A DNA stretch of 10,788 nucleotides from CBCXVS01 sp965178525 (GCA_965178525.1 CBCXVS010000264.1:1-10788), one strand, 5' to 3'. Shown: positions 1 through 7,441, counted from the first letter of the stretch. Notes: generated by a model from the sequence alone, not told the origin. Numbers and translations: made by a program.

Positions 1-34
1 AGGTCAATTCGTTTCAGGCTTTTGAGTTTTTATT

Positions 35-1237
35 TCAACAAGTTGTCGCCGAATCACGGGAGGAACTTCGGACTAGAGCGCCGCGCTCGAAGAGCGTTTG
101 CAGAAAGCTGCTAATGGCGAGCGTCAGTGTCTGCCGCAACGCGAACGTATGGGGCCCAAAGACGGTCCATTGAATGGATTCCTCAATGGCTTCCTTGATC
201 ATGAGCATGAGGCGGCGGACGTTCACATAGCGCCATGCCGGGTCACGACTCACAGTCCGGGCGCCATAGAGCCGTAGGCCGCGTCCTGGAAACACGCGGA
301 TGGCATTGATGCCAAGCGGATTGAGAATGCCTTGGCGTTCGGCATCGATCATCGCGGTGAGATTCTGCGCCCAGCTCAGCTCGGCGTTGGCCGGCGCTTT
401 ATGCACCCCGATCTCGGTGTCCGTGCGTGCAAAAATGCCGGCGACATGACCGCTGGGCGGCATCGCGCGCACCTCCTGACGGCTCAGGCGCAACGGGTCG
501 ATGACCCCTACCCATGGGTAATACAAGGCCGCATAGGTGGAGTCGAAACGCTGCCGCCAGCTTTGAATCTCTGCGATATCGATCACCGCTTCCTGGCGCG
601 CGAAGAGCGGTGGATCGAGCAGGGCGATACGGTCACCTTGGGTTTCGCAATGTGCGATCAGCGCCTGTTGGACCGTGAAAATCTGGTCGAGAGAAAACAT
701 CGGGATCTGCTCGATCATCCGAGGCGTCGGTGGCTCGGCGACGGATATCGTTTTTTCAGTAGGCAAACACGGATCCGGTTCGGGCGGGGGCAGCGGCGCC
801 GTCTGCACCGGCGCTACAGGTTGCATGACGATATCGGGCACGGCCACCATGGACACGTCATCCACGATCTCGAGCGTCCGCAGCCCCCGCCGCTCCTCCG
901 CTATGGGCTCGCCCGTAAAGTCCGACAGCTGTAGGTCGGCAATCCCATTGCGCCCGGCCTGCAATCGGAGCACGCCTTGCGTCAGATTGTCTGCCGCCGG
1001 ATCCGGCAAGCGCGCCGGGAAAGGCGAGGACGAGTGCAGGTCACGGACCTGGATCAACGCCGATGTTTCGGCGGTAATCGCCTGCTCGACGTATCGTTCA
1101 TGCGCAGGGACCAGGGATAAGCCCGAAAAGAGCTCACGGATCTGTCCCTCCATCAAGACCGTGAGGGTGAATTCGACCGTCTCAAAAGTGATCGGTTCAC
1201 GCAGGTCGTAACCGGGCGCAAGTGGCTCATCCCACAC
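35..1237 (-). CDS. Tail sheath protein B, C-terminal part (frameshifted from the gene's N-terminal part)
   Basis: This is the C-terminal two thirds of a contractile tail sheath protein. Visible sheath signatures are YAALYYPWVGVIDP, MPPSGHVAGIFARTD, GVHKAPAN, the LNPLGINAIR stretch and DPAWRYVNVRRL, all matched closely by sheath A in this window. The nominal GTG at 1237 is not a true start. The frame is homologous up to about 1273 (reading IVTAVEAGRNRLVW) and is blocked by TGA at 1283-1285, so it continues the N-terminal part after a one-base frame change. A proline-rich stretch (about 722-829) is inserted where sheath A has only a short turn. The protein stops about 10 residues after ERGALV, whereas sheath A continues about 50 residues through the usual C-terminal arm, so the end is short or broken. 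Family assignment is firm; whether the product is made is uncertain. Confidence 0.85.
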   Translation of the reverse strand: MWDEPLAPGYDLREPITFETVEFTLTVLMEGQIRELFSGLSLVPAHERYVEQAITAETSALIQVRDLHSSSPFPARLPDPAADNLTQGVLRLQAGRNGIADLQLSDFTGEPIAEERRGLRTLEIVDDVSMVAVPDIVMQPVAPVQTAPLPPPEPDPCLPTEKTISVAEPPTPRMIEQIPMFSLDQIFTVQQALIAHCETQGDRIALLDPPLFARQEAVIDIAEIQSWRQRFDSTYAALYYPWVGVIDPLRLSRQEVRAMPPSGHVAGIFARTDTEIGVHKAPANAELSWAQNLTAMIDAERQGILNPLGINAIRVFPGRGLRLYGARTVSRDPAWRYVNVRRLMLMIKEAIEESIQWTVFGPHTFALRQTLTLAISSFLQTLFERGALVRSSSRDSATTC

Positions 1238-1793
1238 GAGCCGATTGCGGCCTGCCTCTACAGCCGTAACGATCCGATGTGCTCAGCGTGGTGGGGGGCT
1301 GTTCCTGAAACACGTGGACCAGCGAGCCGACAGGGAAACCGGTGGTGCTCGCGACAGCCGAGGCTGACCGGTCGTCTGATTGCACACCGGCGGTTGGCGC
1401 CGCGGCAGGATGCGAACGCCCAACCCGCACGGCCAGGCGGTCGCCCCACGTCCCCGGACTGTTCGCTTCGATGCGTAGCGTTGGGGTACCGGTTTCATCC
1501 AGCAGCACGCCTTGCGATGGGCTTGCTGCCTCCATCGCCACCCGGACGACGTAACAGGTCTGCCCACCGTTCTCGAAAAAGGCTTTCACGCTGTACGCGA
1601 GAAAACCATTGGGCAGAAAGTTGCCAAACCGCGCCAGGAACTGTTTCAAAGACGTGAGCCGGATGGGCTGGTGCAGGGGGCCTCGTTCGGCGATGCCCAC
1701 AAACGCCGCTATATCGGTACGGAGGGCGGCGATGCGCTGGCGGCTTGTATCCACCGTCTCGAAATAAACACCCGGGGCGAGAAAGGTTGCCAT
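1227..1793 (-). CDS. Tail sheath protein B, N-terminal part (frameshifted)
   Basis: The start at 1793 gives MATFLAPGVYFETVD, the standard opening of sheath proteins (compare MAEYLSPGVFIEEVD of sheath A). It is followed by the N-terminal domain with FVGIAERGP and the AFFENGGQTCYVVRV segment. A longer reading from 1853 would add 20 residues unlike the family and overlap the tube gene, so it is rejected. The gene lies 22 bp after the tube gene stop, with only a weak SD (CAGGG). After STSDR the frame runs into unrelated residues and stops at 1227. The true continuation is in the neighbouring frame from about 1273, and removing one base in 1271-1282 would give an uninterrupted protein of about 585 residues. 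In the injection system this would be one of two sheath subunits wrapping the tube in the cytoplasm before contraction. Confidence 0.85.
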   Translation of the reverse strand: MATFLAPGVYFETVDTSRQRIAALRTDIAAFVGIAERGPLHQPIRLTSLKQFLARFGNFLPNGFLAYSVKAFFENGGQTCYVVRVAMEAASPSQGVLLDETGTPTLRIEANSPGTWGDRLAVRVGRSHPAAAPTAGVQSDDRSASAVASTTGFPVGSLVHVFQEQPPTTLSTSDRYGCRGRPQSARVG

Positions 1794-1815
1794 GAGACCG
1801 GCCCTGATCCAAAGG

Positions 1816-2259
1816 TTAATCGACGAGTTCGACGCGCTCGACACAGATTTCAATGTTCTCGATCACGACGTCATTATTGGTGGCATTGAACGTTGGCCCC
1901 TCCCATTTGCAAATCCAGCCTTGCTCGAAGTTCCATCGCAGCACATCGTTATGCGCTTCGTCCCGCAAAATAATGGCGCCGTTGCGCCGAATATCGAGCA
2001 CGCCATTAAGGACGTCTTTGTACCAATTCCACAGCTCTCGGTTGTCTGTGAAGCCACGCTTCAGGTTGATGTTGGCAAACTTGCGCAGACCCGTTAGCTT
2101 GCGGACATGGAGGGTTTGTTCGTTCCCTTCCCGGTATTCCACCGGGTCCGTATCAAACGTCAAACCACTGGCTTCGCTGAAGCCGGCGACATTGGTGTTG
2201 TCGATTTCCACGATAAAGTTATAGCCGCGAAATGGGTCATTGCGATCACCTGGGGGCAT
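1816..2259 (-). CDS. Contractile injection system tail tube protein (gp19/Pvc1-like)
   Basis: The 147-residue protein matches the phage T4 gp19-like tube family, whose hexameric rings stack into the inner tube through which cargo passes. The evidence is the typical size, the opening DPFRGYNFIVEID, the AGFSEASGLTFDTD segment, VEYREGNEQT, the LRKFANINLKRGFTDN block and the LWNWYKD helix, plus the C-terminal beta strand IENIEICVERVELVD. The start has a strong SD (GAGGAGGA, 6 bp before ATG). It lies between the two sheath genes, 19 bp after the sheath A stop and 22 bp before the sheath B start, which is the usual linkage of tube and sheath. The reading frame is intact. A second tube gene, common in eCIS clusters, could lie beyond the left edge. 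Confidence 0.93.
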   Translation of the reverse strand: MPPGDRNDPFRGYNFIVEIDNTNVAGFSEASGLTFDTDPVEYREGNEQTLHVRKLTGLRKFANINLKRGFTDNRELWNWYKDVLNGVLDIRRNGAIILRDEAHNDVLRWNFEQGWICKWEGPTFNATNNDVVIENIEICVERVELVD

Positions 2260-2278
2260 GCGTCATCCTCCTCGCGTG

Positions 2279-3289
2279 TTAGAGCTCTTCAACCTCCGAC
2301 CCGCTCGCCATTTGGCCAAGGCGGATAATGACGAACTCGGCCGGCTTCACCGGCGCCACGCCAATCAGCATGATCAGCCGGCCGTTGTCGATGTCGTCTT
2401 GCGTCATAGTTGTGCGGTCGACTTTGACAAAGAACGCCTCCTCTGCCGTCGTGCCCATCAGCGCGCCGTCGCGCCAGACCCGGGTTAGGAAATTCGTCAC
2501 GGTTTGGCGTACGCGGGCCCAGAGCTCCTCGTTGTTGGGCTCGAAGACGACCCATTGGGTTCCTCGCTCAAGGGACGCTTCCAAGAAAATGAAGAGCCGG
2601 CGAACGTTCACATACCGCCAGTCGGGATCACTTGAGATGACCCGGGCGCCCCACACCCTCAACCCACGGTTCATCTCTCTAAAGTCACGGAGTACATTGA
2701 TATTACGGGGATTCAGCACGTCCTGTTCTGCTTGGGTCAGCTTCAATTCGAAATCGCGAATGCCACGAACGATCTCATTGGCTGGAGCTTTGTGCACACC
2801 GCGTTCAAGGTCTGTACGGGCATAGATACCCATCATATGGCCGCTGGGTGGGATGAAGACCTGGCATCTGATACGTGGGTTGTCGGGGAAGGGATCGTCA
2901 ATGCGCAGCCAGGGATAGTACAACGCGGCATATCGTGTATCATACAAGCCACGGTGTTCCTGGAGTTCTGCTATTCCATTCCCGACTCGGGAATCTAGTA
3001 CACCAAAGCGGAAGCGCAGCACTTCACAGTGGCTGATGATGGCCTGCTGCACCCGCTGGCTGGTGCGGCCAGGAATCGCGATGATGCTGACATTGTCGAT
3101 GTTTTTTAAGGCCTGCAGGCCTGTTCTTTCTTTCGGATCCACGGCATCGTCGCCGATGTAGGTCTCATCTTGAATGAGTTCTCTTTTATCATCGCCGTCT
3201 ATTAAGTAGCGCCCGACCAGACGCGAGCGGCCATCGGGGAGCGTCTCGCGCAAAATATCCGGCCCCGACGCGCAGCGTAGTCTCCGCAT
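2279..3289 (-). CDS. Tail sheath protein A, C-terminal part (frameshifted)
   Basis: This is the conserved C-terminal sheath domain: ALKNIDNVSIIAIPG, the AIISHCE helix, YAALYYPWLRIDDP, FIPPSGHMMGIYARTD, GVHKAPANE, DPDWRYVNVRRLFIF, and the terminal arm EEAFFVKVDRTTMTQDDID then GVAPVKPAEFVIIRLGQ. It ends with an acidic tail. The ATG at 3289 is only the nearest nominal start. Homology begins at about 3262, right after a GGGG run (minus strand, 3266-3263). Dropping one G joins VG to PDILRETLPDG, and 327 residues follow to the stop, continuous with the fragment that starts at 5324. The C-terminal arm is complete, unlike sheath B. It is the last part of the gene before the tube gene 19 bp downstream. 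Sheath identity is firm. Confidence 0.88.
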   Translation of the reverse strand: MRRLRCASGPDILRETLPDGRSRLVGRYLIDGDDKRELIQDETYIGDDAVDPKERTGLQALKNIDNVSIIAIPGRTSQRVQQAIISHCEVLRFRFGVLDSRVGNGIAELQEHRGLYDTRYAALYYPWLRIDDPFPDNPRIRCQVFIPPSGHMMGIYARTDLERGVHKAPANEIVRGIRDFELKLTQAEQDVLNPRNINVLRDFREMNRGLRVWGARVISSDPDWRYVNVRRLFIFLEASLERGTQWVVFEPNNEELWARVRQTVTNFLTRVWRDGALMGTTAEEAFFVKVDRTTMTQDDIDNGRLIMLIGVAPVKPAEFVIIRLGQMASGSEVEEL

Positions 3290-5324
3290 CGTCTGGATCG
3301 AGTTCGTCTGCGACGCGAATGAGCCGGGACTCGCCGTCTGTGCGCCCATCTGCACGCCGAGGGGTAACGTTCTCGTTGATAAAGATGCGTCCAACCACAC
3401 GTACAACATAACGACTATGGCGAGGGTCCATCGAGAGTTGCCGCAGCGTCTCGCTCATTTCCACATCGACCTGCTCTCTGCCTGTGCGCGGATTGATCTG
3501 CACCAACTCAATCGTCATCACGAATTCACGCGCACGCACGCGCATATCCGTTGTAACGTTCTGGGCCAAGTTTCCTTCCCCGAACCCGACCATATTGCCT
3601 GTGATACTTTCGACCTTCTGCAAGAAAATGGTTTGTCGTGTGCCGTCAACAAGGCGATAGAATTCCAAAATGGTTCCAACTTCAATCCCAACGACTGACG
3701 TCAACGTTAGGTTCGGATCGCCGGCGTCGGCCGAATCTATGGGTGTTGTTTCGAGAATGGGATCATCATCGTCGATAATAATCCGTAGAAAATTGCCCCA
3801 GGCGCCACGGTCAATGGCCTGGACACGTAAAATCGGCGACCGGCCGTCTACATCTAAGCTGGCGTTGTGTGTATTGCTCAAGGTGGAATCGAGTGGTGCC
3901 AGATCAATCTTTGACGTATCAACGACGTGATACTCTACTAGGGCCGAGGTGGGCTCTTCGATACGAATGACCTTCTCCGGGGTAAACGAATCGTCATCCG
4001 TTAGGACAAGTCCTTGTTCTCCTGCATTGACATCGCGAGCGAGGAACGTCTCGGTTGTACCAGGTCCGGTGTCCGCAAAGGGACGAACCGTCGTCCCCAT
4101 CGGGTAAGCCCGGCGCAAAGGTGTGCTCAAGGTCACAACACCAGGATCTGGATCCATGCCCCTCGGAGACTCAATGGTCTCTATGATAACAAACTCCTCC
4201 TCATCCTCGGCTGAACTAGTAAGCCGCAAGGTCGAACCAGGGTCTAAATCATCGCGTCTTGTTAGAGTTAATCGCGTAGCTCTCAGATCTGCCTCTTCTG
4301 TCAATTCACGGTCACCGTCTATGCCAGGATCAGCGAGCGCTGTGACAGAAGCGCCCCGATTGTGATTAAATGCTAGCTTCGCAGAGATATCAACCAGGCT
4401 CACATTACCGAGCCGGTGGTATTCCGAAAATGGAGGACCATCAAAGCCGATAGCTTCCGCACCGCTAATCAGCTCCTCGATAATTGCCACTCGATCATCG
4501 GGTGAGAGATTGTGTACAAGGAACGTAGTTCCGATCTCAGTCGGCGTCAGTAATTGCACGGGTGTGTCATCGGCGTGGTCATAAGCTAATGGGTATTGCA
4601 GAGTAACATTAGTCCCACTTATAGAAACAATAACAACGAGTTCCCCACGTCTTCCAGTCCCAATACGTAGGAGATTACCCTCATTCAATCCGGTGCTAGT
4701 CGCCAAAGTCACGGCCGTATCATCTGCTTCCGCCCCCCCGGGCAAGGTTGTTGCGGTACCCGCATTCATCAGGGTGTAACCGACAACTGTGGTTTCAGCC
4801 TCCTGGGCACGCATGACCGGTGTGCCCAAAGCTATGGCGTTACCAGTCGCGACCTGGTGATATTCTGACGCGGCACCATCTGCAATTAAGAGCCAATTAC
4901 CGGGAGCGATCTCATTAGCATCCTCAACGATAATGAACCCTTCACCCCGCTCGGCACGGCTTGCCAATGCCGTAGAGAAATCAATCTCGGTATCGCCGCG
5001 GTCAAACAGTCGGGTTGTAGCGAAGGTCGCGCCGTTTGTGCCATTTGGCAAGACGCGAATGACGTACAGCCTGCGCCCGCCATTATTAAAGAATCCTTCG
5101 ACGGCATGCGGCAAATACCAGCTATCTGTATAAACGCGTTGATTTAGAAATCCACCAAATTGGCGTCTGAAATCGGGGAAACTGGTCACCAATGTCGCTA
5201 CGCCTTCTGGGCCTCTCTCGGTCACCCCGACCATGCCGGCGGTGCTCGTGCTCACCCCCTCGATAGGCCTAGGGCCAGTGTCCACCTCTTCGATAAAAAC
5301 CCCCGGTGACAGATATTCAGCCAT
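3189..5324 (-). CDS. Tail sheath protein A, giant N-terminal part with beta-module insertion (frameshifted)
   Basis: It begins MAEYLSPGVFIEEVDTG, the classical sheath N-terminus, with SD AGGGGAG 6 bp before the ATG. Residues 1-95 form the N-terminal sheath domain, ending FFNNGGRRLYVIRV. Residues about 100-600 carry a large insertion made of recurrent beta-rich modules (about 130-170, 200-260, 347-417, 425-475, 534-598), probably exposed on the outside of the sheath. Sheath core returns around 480-515 (SPILRVQAIDRGAWGN) and 600-670 (LRQLSMDPRHSRYVV). From residue 688 the frame is lost and reads about 24 unrelated residues to 3189. The true continuation is in the neighbouring frame after the G-run at 3263-3266. 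Repaired, the protein would be about 1014 residues, roughly twice common sheath sizes. It follows the Ig-like gene by 21 bp. Confidence 0.9.
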   Translation of the reverse strand: MAEYLSPGVFIEEVDTGPRPIEGVSTSTAGMVGVTERGPEGVATLVTSFPDFRRQFGGFLNQRVYTDSWYLPHAVEGFFNNGGRRLYVIRVLPNGTNGATFATTRLFDRGDTEIDFSTALASRAERGEGFIIVEDANEIAPGNWLLIADGAASEYHQVATGNAIALGTPVMRAQEAETTVVGYTLMNAGTATTLPGGAEADDTAVTLATSTGLNEGNLLRIGTGRRGELVVIVSISGTNVTLQYPLAYDHADDTPVQLLTPTEIGTTFLVHNLSPDDRVAIIEELISGAEAIGFDGPPFSEYHRLGNVSLVDISAKLAFNHNRGASVTALADPGIDGDRELTEEADLRATRLTLTRRDDLDPGSTLRLTSSAEDEEEFVIIETIESPRGMDPDPGVVTLSTPLRRAYPMGTTVRPFADTGPGTTETFLARDVNAGEQGLVLTDDDSFTPEKVIRIEEPTSALVEYHVVDTSKIDLAPLDSTLSNTHNASLDVDGRSPILRVQAIDRGAWGNFLRIIIDDDDPILETTPIDSADAGDPNLTLTSVVGIEVGTILEFYRLVDGTRQTIFLQKVESITGNMVGFGEGNLAQNVTTDMRVRAREFVMTIELVQINPRTGREQVDVEMSETLRQLSMDPRHSRYVVRVVGRIFINENVTPRRADGRTDGESRLIRVADELDPDDAETTLRVGAGYFARDAPRWPLASGRALLNRRR

Positions 5325-5345
5325 GGCTCTCTCCCCTATGTACCA

Positions 5346-6434
5346 TTACAGCGGTGGAAGCCGCAAGTCGACCACGCTGACGGGTTGGTTATAGTCAATG
5401 ATCCAAGCCCGTGGGGGCGACAACGCCTCAAAGCCGGTAGCGCTGGCCTCCAGAACCACCGTCCGCACCCGCCCAACGCCATCGAAACGGTAGAAACCTG
5501 CGGAATCCGTGAGGGCGCCGAGGGTGCAGTACTCCACCCGTTCCGGGTCCGAATCAGCGATCTCGATGGGGCCAGGAGGCAGTTCGTCCTTCACAATCAG
5601 AACGCCATCACCGGCATCGGCCTCACGCCCTAACGTGCTTGTCAGCTCGATCATCCCACGCATCACCTTCTGTACGACGGTGTTTACGGGGAAGCTTCGG
5701 TACAGGGCGCCATACAGCGTGACATCTCCAGTTAGGTTTGGATCCATCGGTGTTGGCGCGAGACTCGCGATCGTGACATACTCAGCGTCGATGTCAGAGC
5801 CGAGGCGAAGAATGTCGTTCTGCGCCAAATCGGAACGGTTGTTGAGGGTGATGGTGTCACGGCCAGCTCGTACGGCAGCCATGAGTTGTTTCCCAAGGCC
5901 AGCGGGCGAGAGTGGGCGCGCATGCACACTCACGTCCCGATTATGGCGAAAGTGCAGAGGCGTTCGTAGTAGCGTGATCGCGTGTTCGGTTGCTCCCGTC
6001 GGCTGCACGGCAAGGACCTGGGCCTGGGCAATCGGGGTGCGATCCAGGCTGTTGACCACCCGGCCTTGCAGCCAAATCGGCACACGCCGCAGCTGCACAT
6101 CCGGGGCGCTAGCAGGAAAATTCCCATCTGGGGGAGGAATGGTCAGTGACTGTTCCAGGTAGCCGGGCGCGGCAATCACCACCATCGTTTTCCCTGCCAT
6201 GCTGAGATCCGGAAACACGCGCTCTACATAACCGGTGCCGCAAAACCGTCCCTCATCGAACGTCTTGATGTGCACGCCTTTCCGTTGCACGTAGACGCTG
6301 AACGGCGTGCGCAGGGGTTCCCCCGAGGTCTCGTCCCGGACCACGCCGGTAAACAAAGCCTGATAGACGATGGTCCGATCATCGACAACGGTGTAGGTCA
6401 GGTCGTCAATCTGTACCTGATGCACGGCAGCCAT
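5346..6434 (-). CDS. Ig-like / carboxypeptidase-regulatory-like protein of the injection system operon
   Basis: The 362-residue protein has no catalytic motif that I can see. Residues about 25-115 form one beta-sandwich-like unit (FTGVVRDETSGEPL, VVIAAPGYLEQSLTIP). Residues 122-145 (LQGRVVNSLDRTPIAQAQV) and 308-335 (LTDSAGFYRFDGVG) are the two halves of a carboxypeptidase-regulatory-like fold, separated by an insertion of about 150 residues. Part of that insertion (about 185-310) closely resembles paired modules in sheath A. No signal peptide or membrane segment is present. SD AGAGGGGG lies just before the ATG and overlaps the stop of the gene upstream (gap 9 bp), suggesting coupled translation. 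Position and shared modules suggest a particle component or assembly factor, perhaps a sheath- or surface-binding accessory; this is inference. Confidence 0.75.
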   Translation of the reverse strand: MAAVHQVQIDDLTYTVVDDRTIVYQALFTGVVRDETSGEPLRTPFSVYVQRKGVHIKTFDEGRFCGTGYVERVFPDLSMAGKTMVVIAAPGYLEQSLTIPPPDGNFPASAPDVQLRRVPIWLQGRVVNSLDRTPIAQAQVLAVQPTGATEHAITLLRTPLHFRHNRDVSVHARPLSPAGLGKQLMAAVRAGRDTITLNNRSDLAQNDILRLGSDIDAEYVTIASLAPTPMDPNLTGDVTLYGALYRSFPVNTVVQKVMRGMIELTSTLGREADAGDGVLIVKDELPPGPIEIADSDPERVEYCTLGALTDSAGFYRFDGVGRVRTVVLEASATGFEALSPPRAWIIDYNQPVSVVDLRLPPL

Positions 6435-6443
6435 ACGCCCCCT

Positions 6444-7046
6444 CTATGTCGCTCTCGTTACCGACAGGATTTGCTTGTACGTGGTTTCTTTGACCTCAAC
6501 CGGTGCGGCTTGCACGGGTTCGAGATCCGAATCAATGCTGACGAGCTGCACCCAATAGCAGACCGAGAGTTGATAGGATTCCTGTAACGCATGCCAGACC
6601 CTCGTGAGTTCCTCTAGCGTCAGGGTTTCCAGGGTCAGCCGGAACGCCACGGTACTCCCTTCCAGGTCACCCTGGAGGTCCGTACCCTGCAAAATGGCAT
6701 GGTCATTAACGGCTTGTAAAACTTTCCCAAGCAGTATTTGCTCGTCTTCCGGAGCCGTCATGATGGGGGTGACCAGATAATAGAGGTGGACCGGGATCGG
6801 ATGGGAGCCGAGCTGATCCGGCGCGATACGTCCCGGTGGGAGATTGAGCGTATAGCCATCGCGTGCGACGCGGTAGAGCCAAAGAGAGATACCTTGTAAC
6901 CCATCGTTGTTATTTCGCATCTCCTTGGGCGATCGCAGGTGGATCTGCGTCCCTATGAGCTGCGGGTCTGTGCTGTTCGTAATGTGTTCTTCTAAAAGCG
7001 CTTTCAAGGTCCGACTCACGGCGCGGATGGCTGTGAATTCGCTCAT
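6444..7046 (-). CDS. DUF4255 / Pvc16-type protein (tail terminator or cap family)
   Basis: The 200-residue protein resembles the Pvc16_N (DUF4255) family found in almost all eCIS clusters; Afp16 of this type caps the tail and governs particle length. Visible family features are the N-terminal helix AIRAVSRTLKALLEE, the beta-rich core with GISLWLYRVARDG then PIPVHLYYLVTP, the helix EQILLGKVLQAVNDH, the LTLEELTRVWHALQESYQLSVCYWVQ block, and the VSIDSD segment. SD AGAGGA lies 9 bp before the ATG. It is the second gene of the operon, whereas in the Afp/PVC clusters the homologous gene sits at the far end, so the gene order differs. The C-terminus after about residue 175 looks like a short extension rather than a second domain. 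Role by family, not shown here. Confidence 0.85.
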   Translation of the reverse strand: MSEFTAIRAVSRTLKALLEEHITNSTDPQLIGTQIHLRSPKEMRNNNDGLQGISLWLYRVARDGYTLNLPPGRIAPDQLGSHPIPVHLYYLVTPIMTAPEDEQILLGKVLQAVNDHAILQGTDLQGDLEGSTVAFRLTLETLTLEELTRVWHALQESYQLSVCYWVQLVSIDSDLEPVQAAPVEVKETTYKQILSVTRAT

Positions 7047-7134
7047 CGTCGTTGTCCTCTATAGATGGCGGTCGGTGATTCCAGCCATCGGTCTGCAACC
7101 TTGGAGGTGTTGTCACGACCTGTTCCCTTAGGTC

Positions 7135-7386
7135 TTAATCCCAGGCGCCCAAAAATTGCTGGATCTCCTCCAACTTCTCTTGGTTCAGCCCGTACAGGGT
7201 TTGGGCTGTGGTCGTCTGCCGCTGTGTCAGCCATCCTTGCGCCACCAGGGTATCGAGAGCCTCTTGCACCTCTTCTTCCCCACGTTCGATCGCGTCGACT
7301 GGCAACCACCATAGGAGAATCCCCTGCACGGTGTCCTTGGCATCGGGATGCGCGATGAGGTACTGGAGGACGTGCCGGATCACCAT
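7135..7386 (-). CDS. Small winged-helix-like protein, first gene of the operon
   Basis: I do not recognise a named family. The 83 residues read as a helix (VIRHVLQYLIAHP), a second helix (DTVQGILLWWL), a longer charged helix (GEEEVQEALDTLVAQ) followed by GWLTQRQ, a beta hairpin ending TLYGLN, and a final helix (QEKLEEIQQFLGAW). This order is typical of winged-helix DNA-binding folds in which the third helix contacts DNA and the hairpin is the wing. The start at 7386 has a fair SD (AGGGG, 8 bp away) and lies about 44 bp after the predicted transcription start, so it heads the operon. It could be an operon autoregulator, or a particle protein that has borrowed the fold. It is separated from the next gene by 88 bp, the largest gap within the operon. 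Confidence 0.7.
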   Translation of the reverse strand: MVIRHVLQYLIAHPDAKDTVQGILLWWLPVDAIERGEEEVQEALDTLVAQGWLTQRQTTTAQTLYGLNQEKLEEIQQFLGAWD

Positions 7387-7441
7387 CTGATAACCCCTAG
7401 TGGATCGCTCAGACTTTATAAACCTTCCGCTGCGGAATAGC

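Noticed and set aside
332..1211. Long plus-strand frames opposite sheath B
   Set aside because: They are antisense to a clear sheath protein, biased in composition (Arg/Ser/Gly-rich) and lack any family signature.
1262..1300. Programmed ribosomal frameshifting in sheath B, prompted by a run of six C residues
   Set aside because: Shifting at the C-run leads to a stop in either alternative frame before homology resumes, so the change must lie closer to 1271-1282, where no slippery motif is seen.
1227..1853. Longer start at 1853 for sheath B
   Set aside because: It would overlap the tube gene and add 20 residues before the canonical MATFLAPGVYFETVD opening.
7043..7312. An 89-codon minus-strand frame overlapping the winged-helix gene
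   Set aside because: Arg/Gly-rich shadow in another frame; the 83-residue frame has a better start, SD and secondary-structure pattern.
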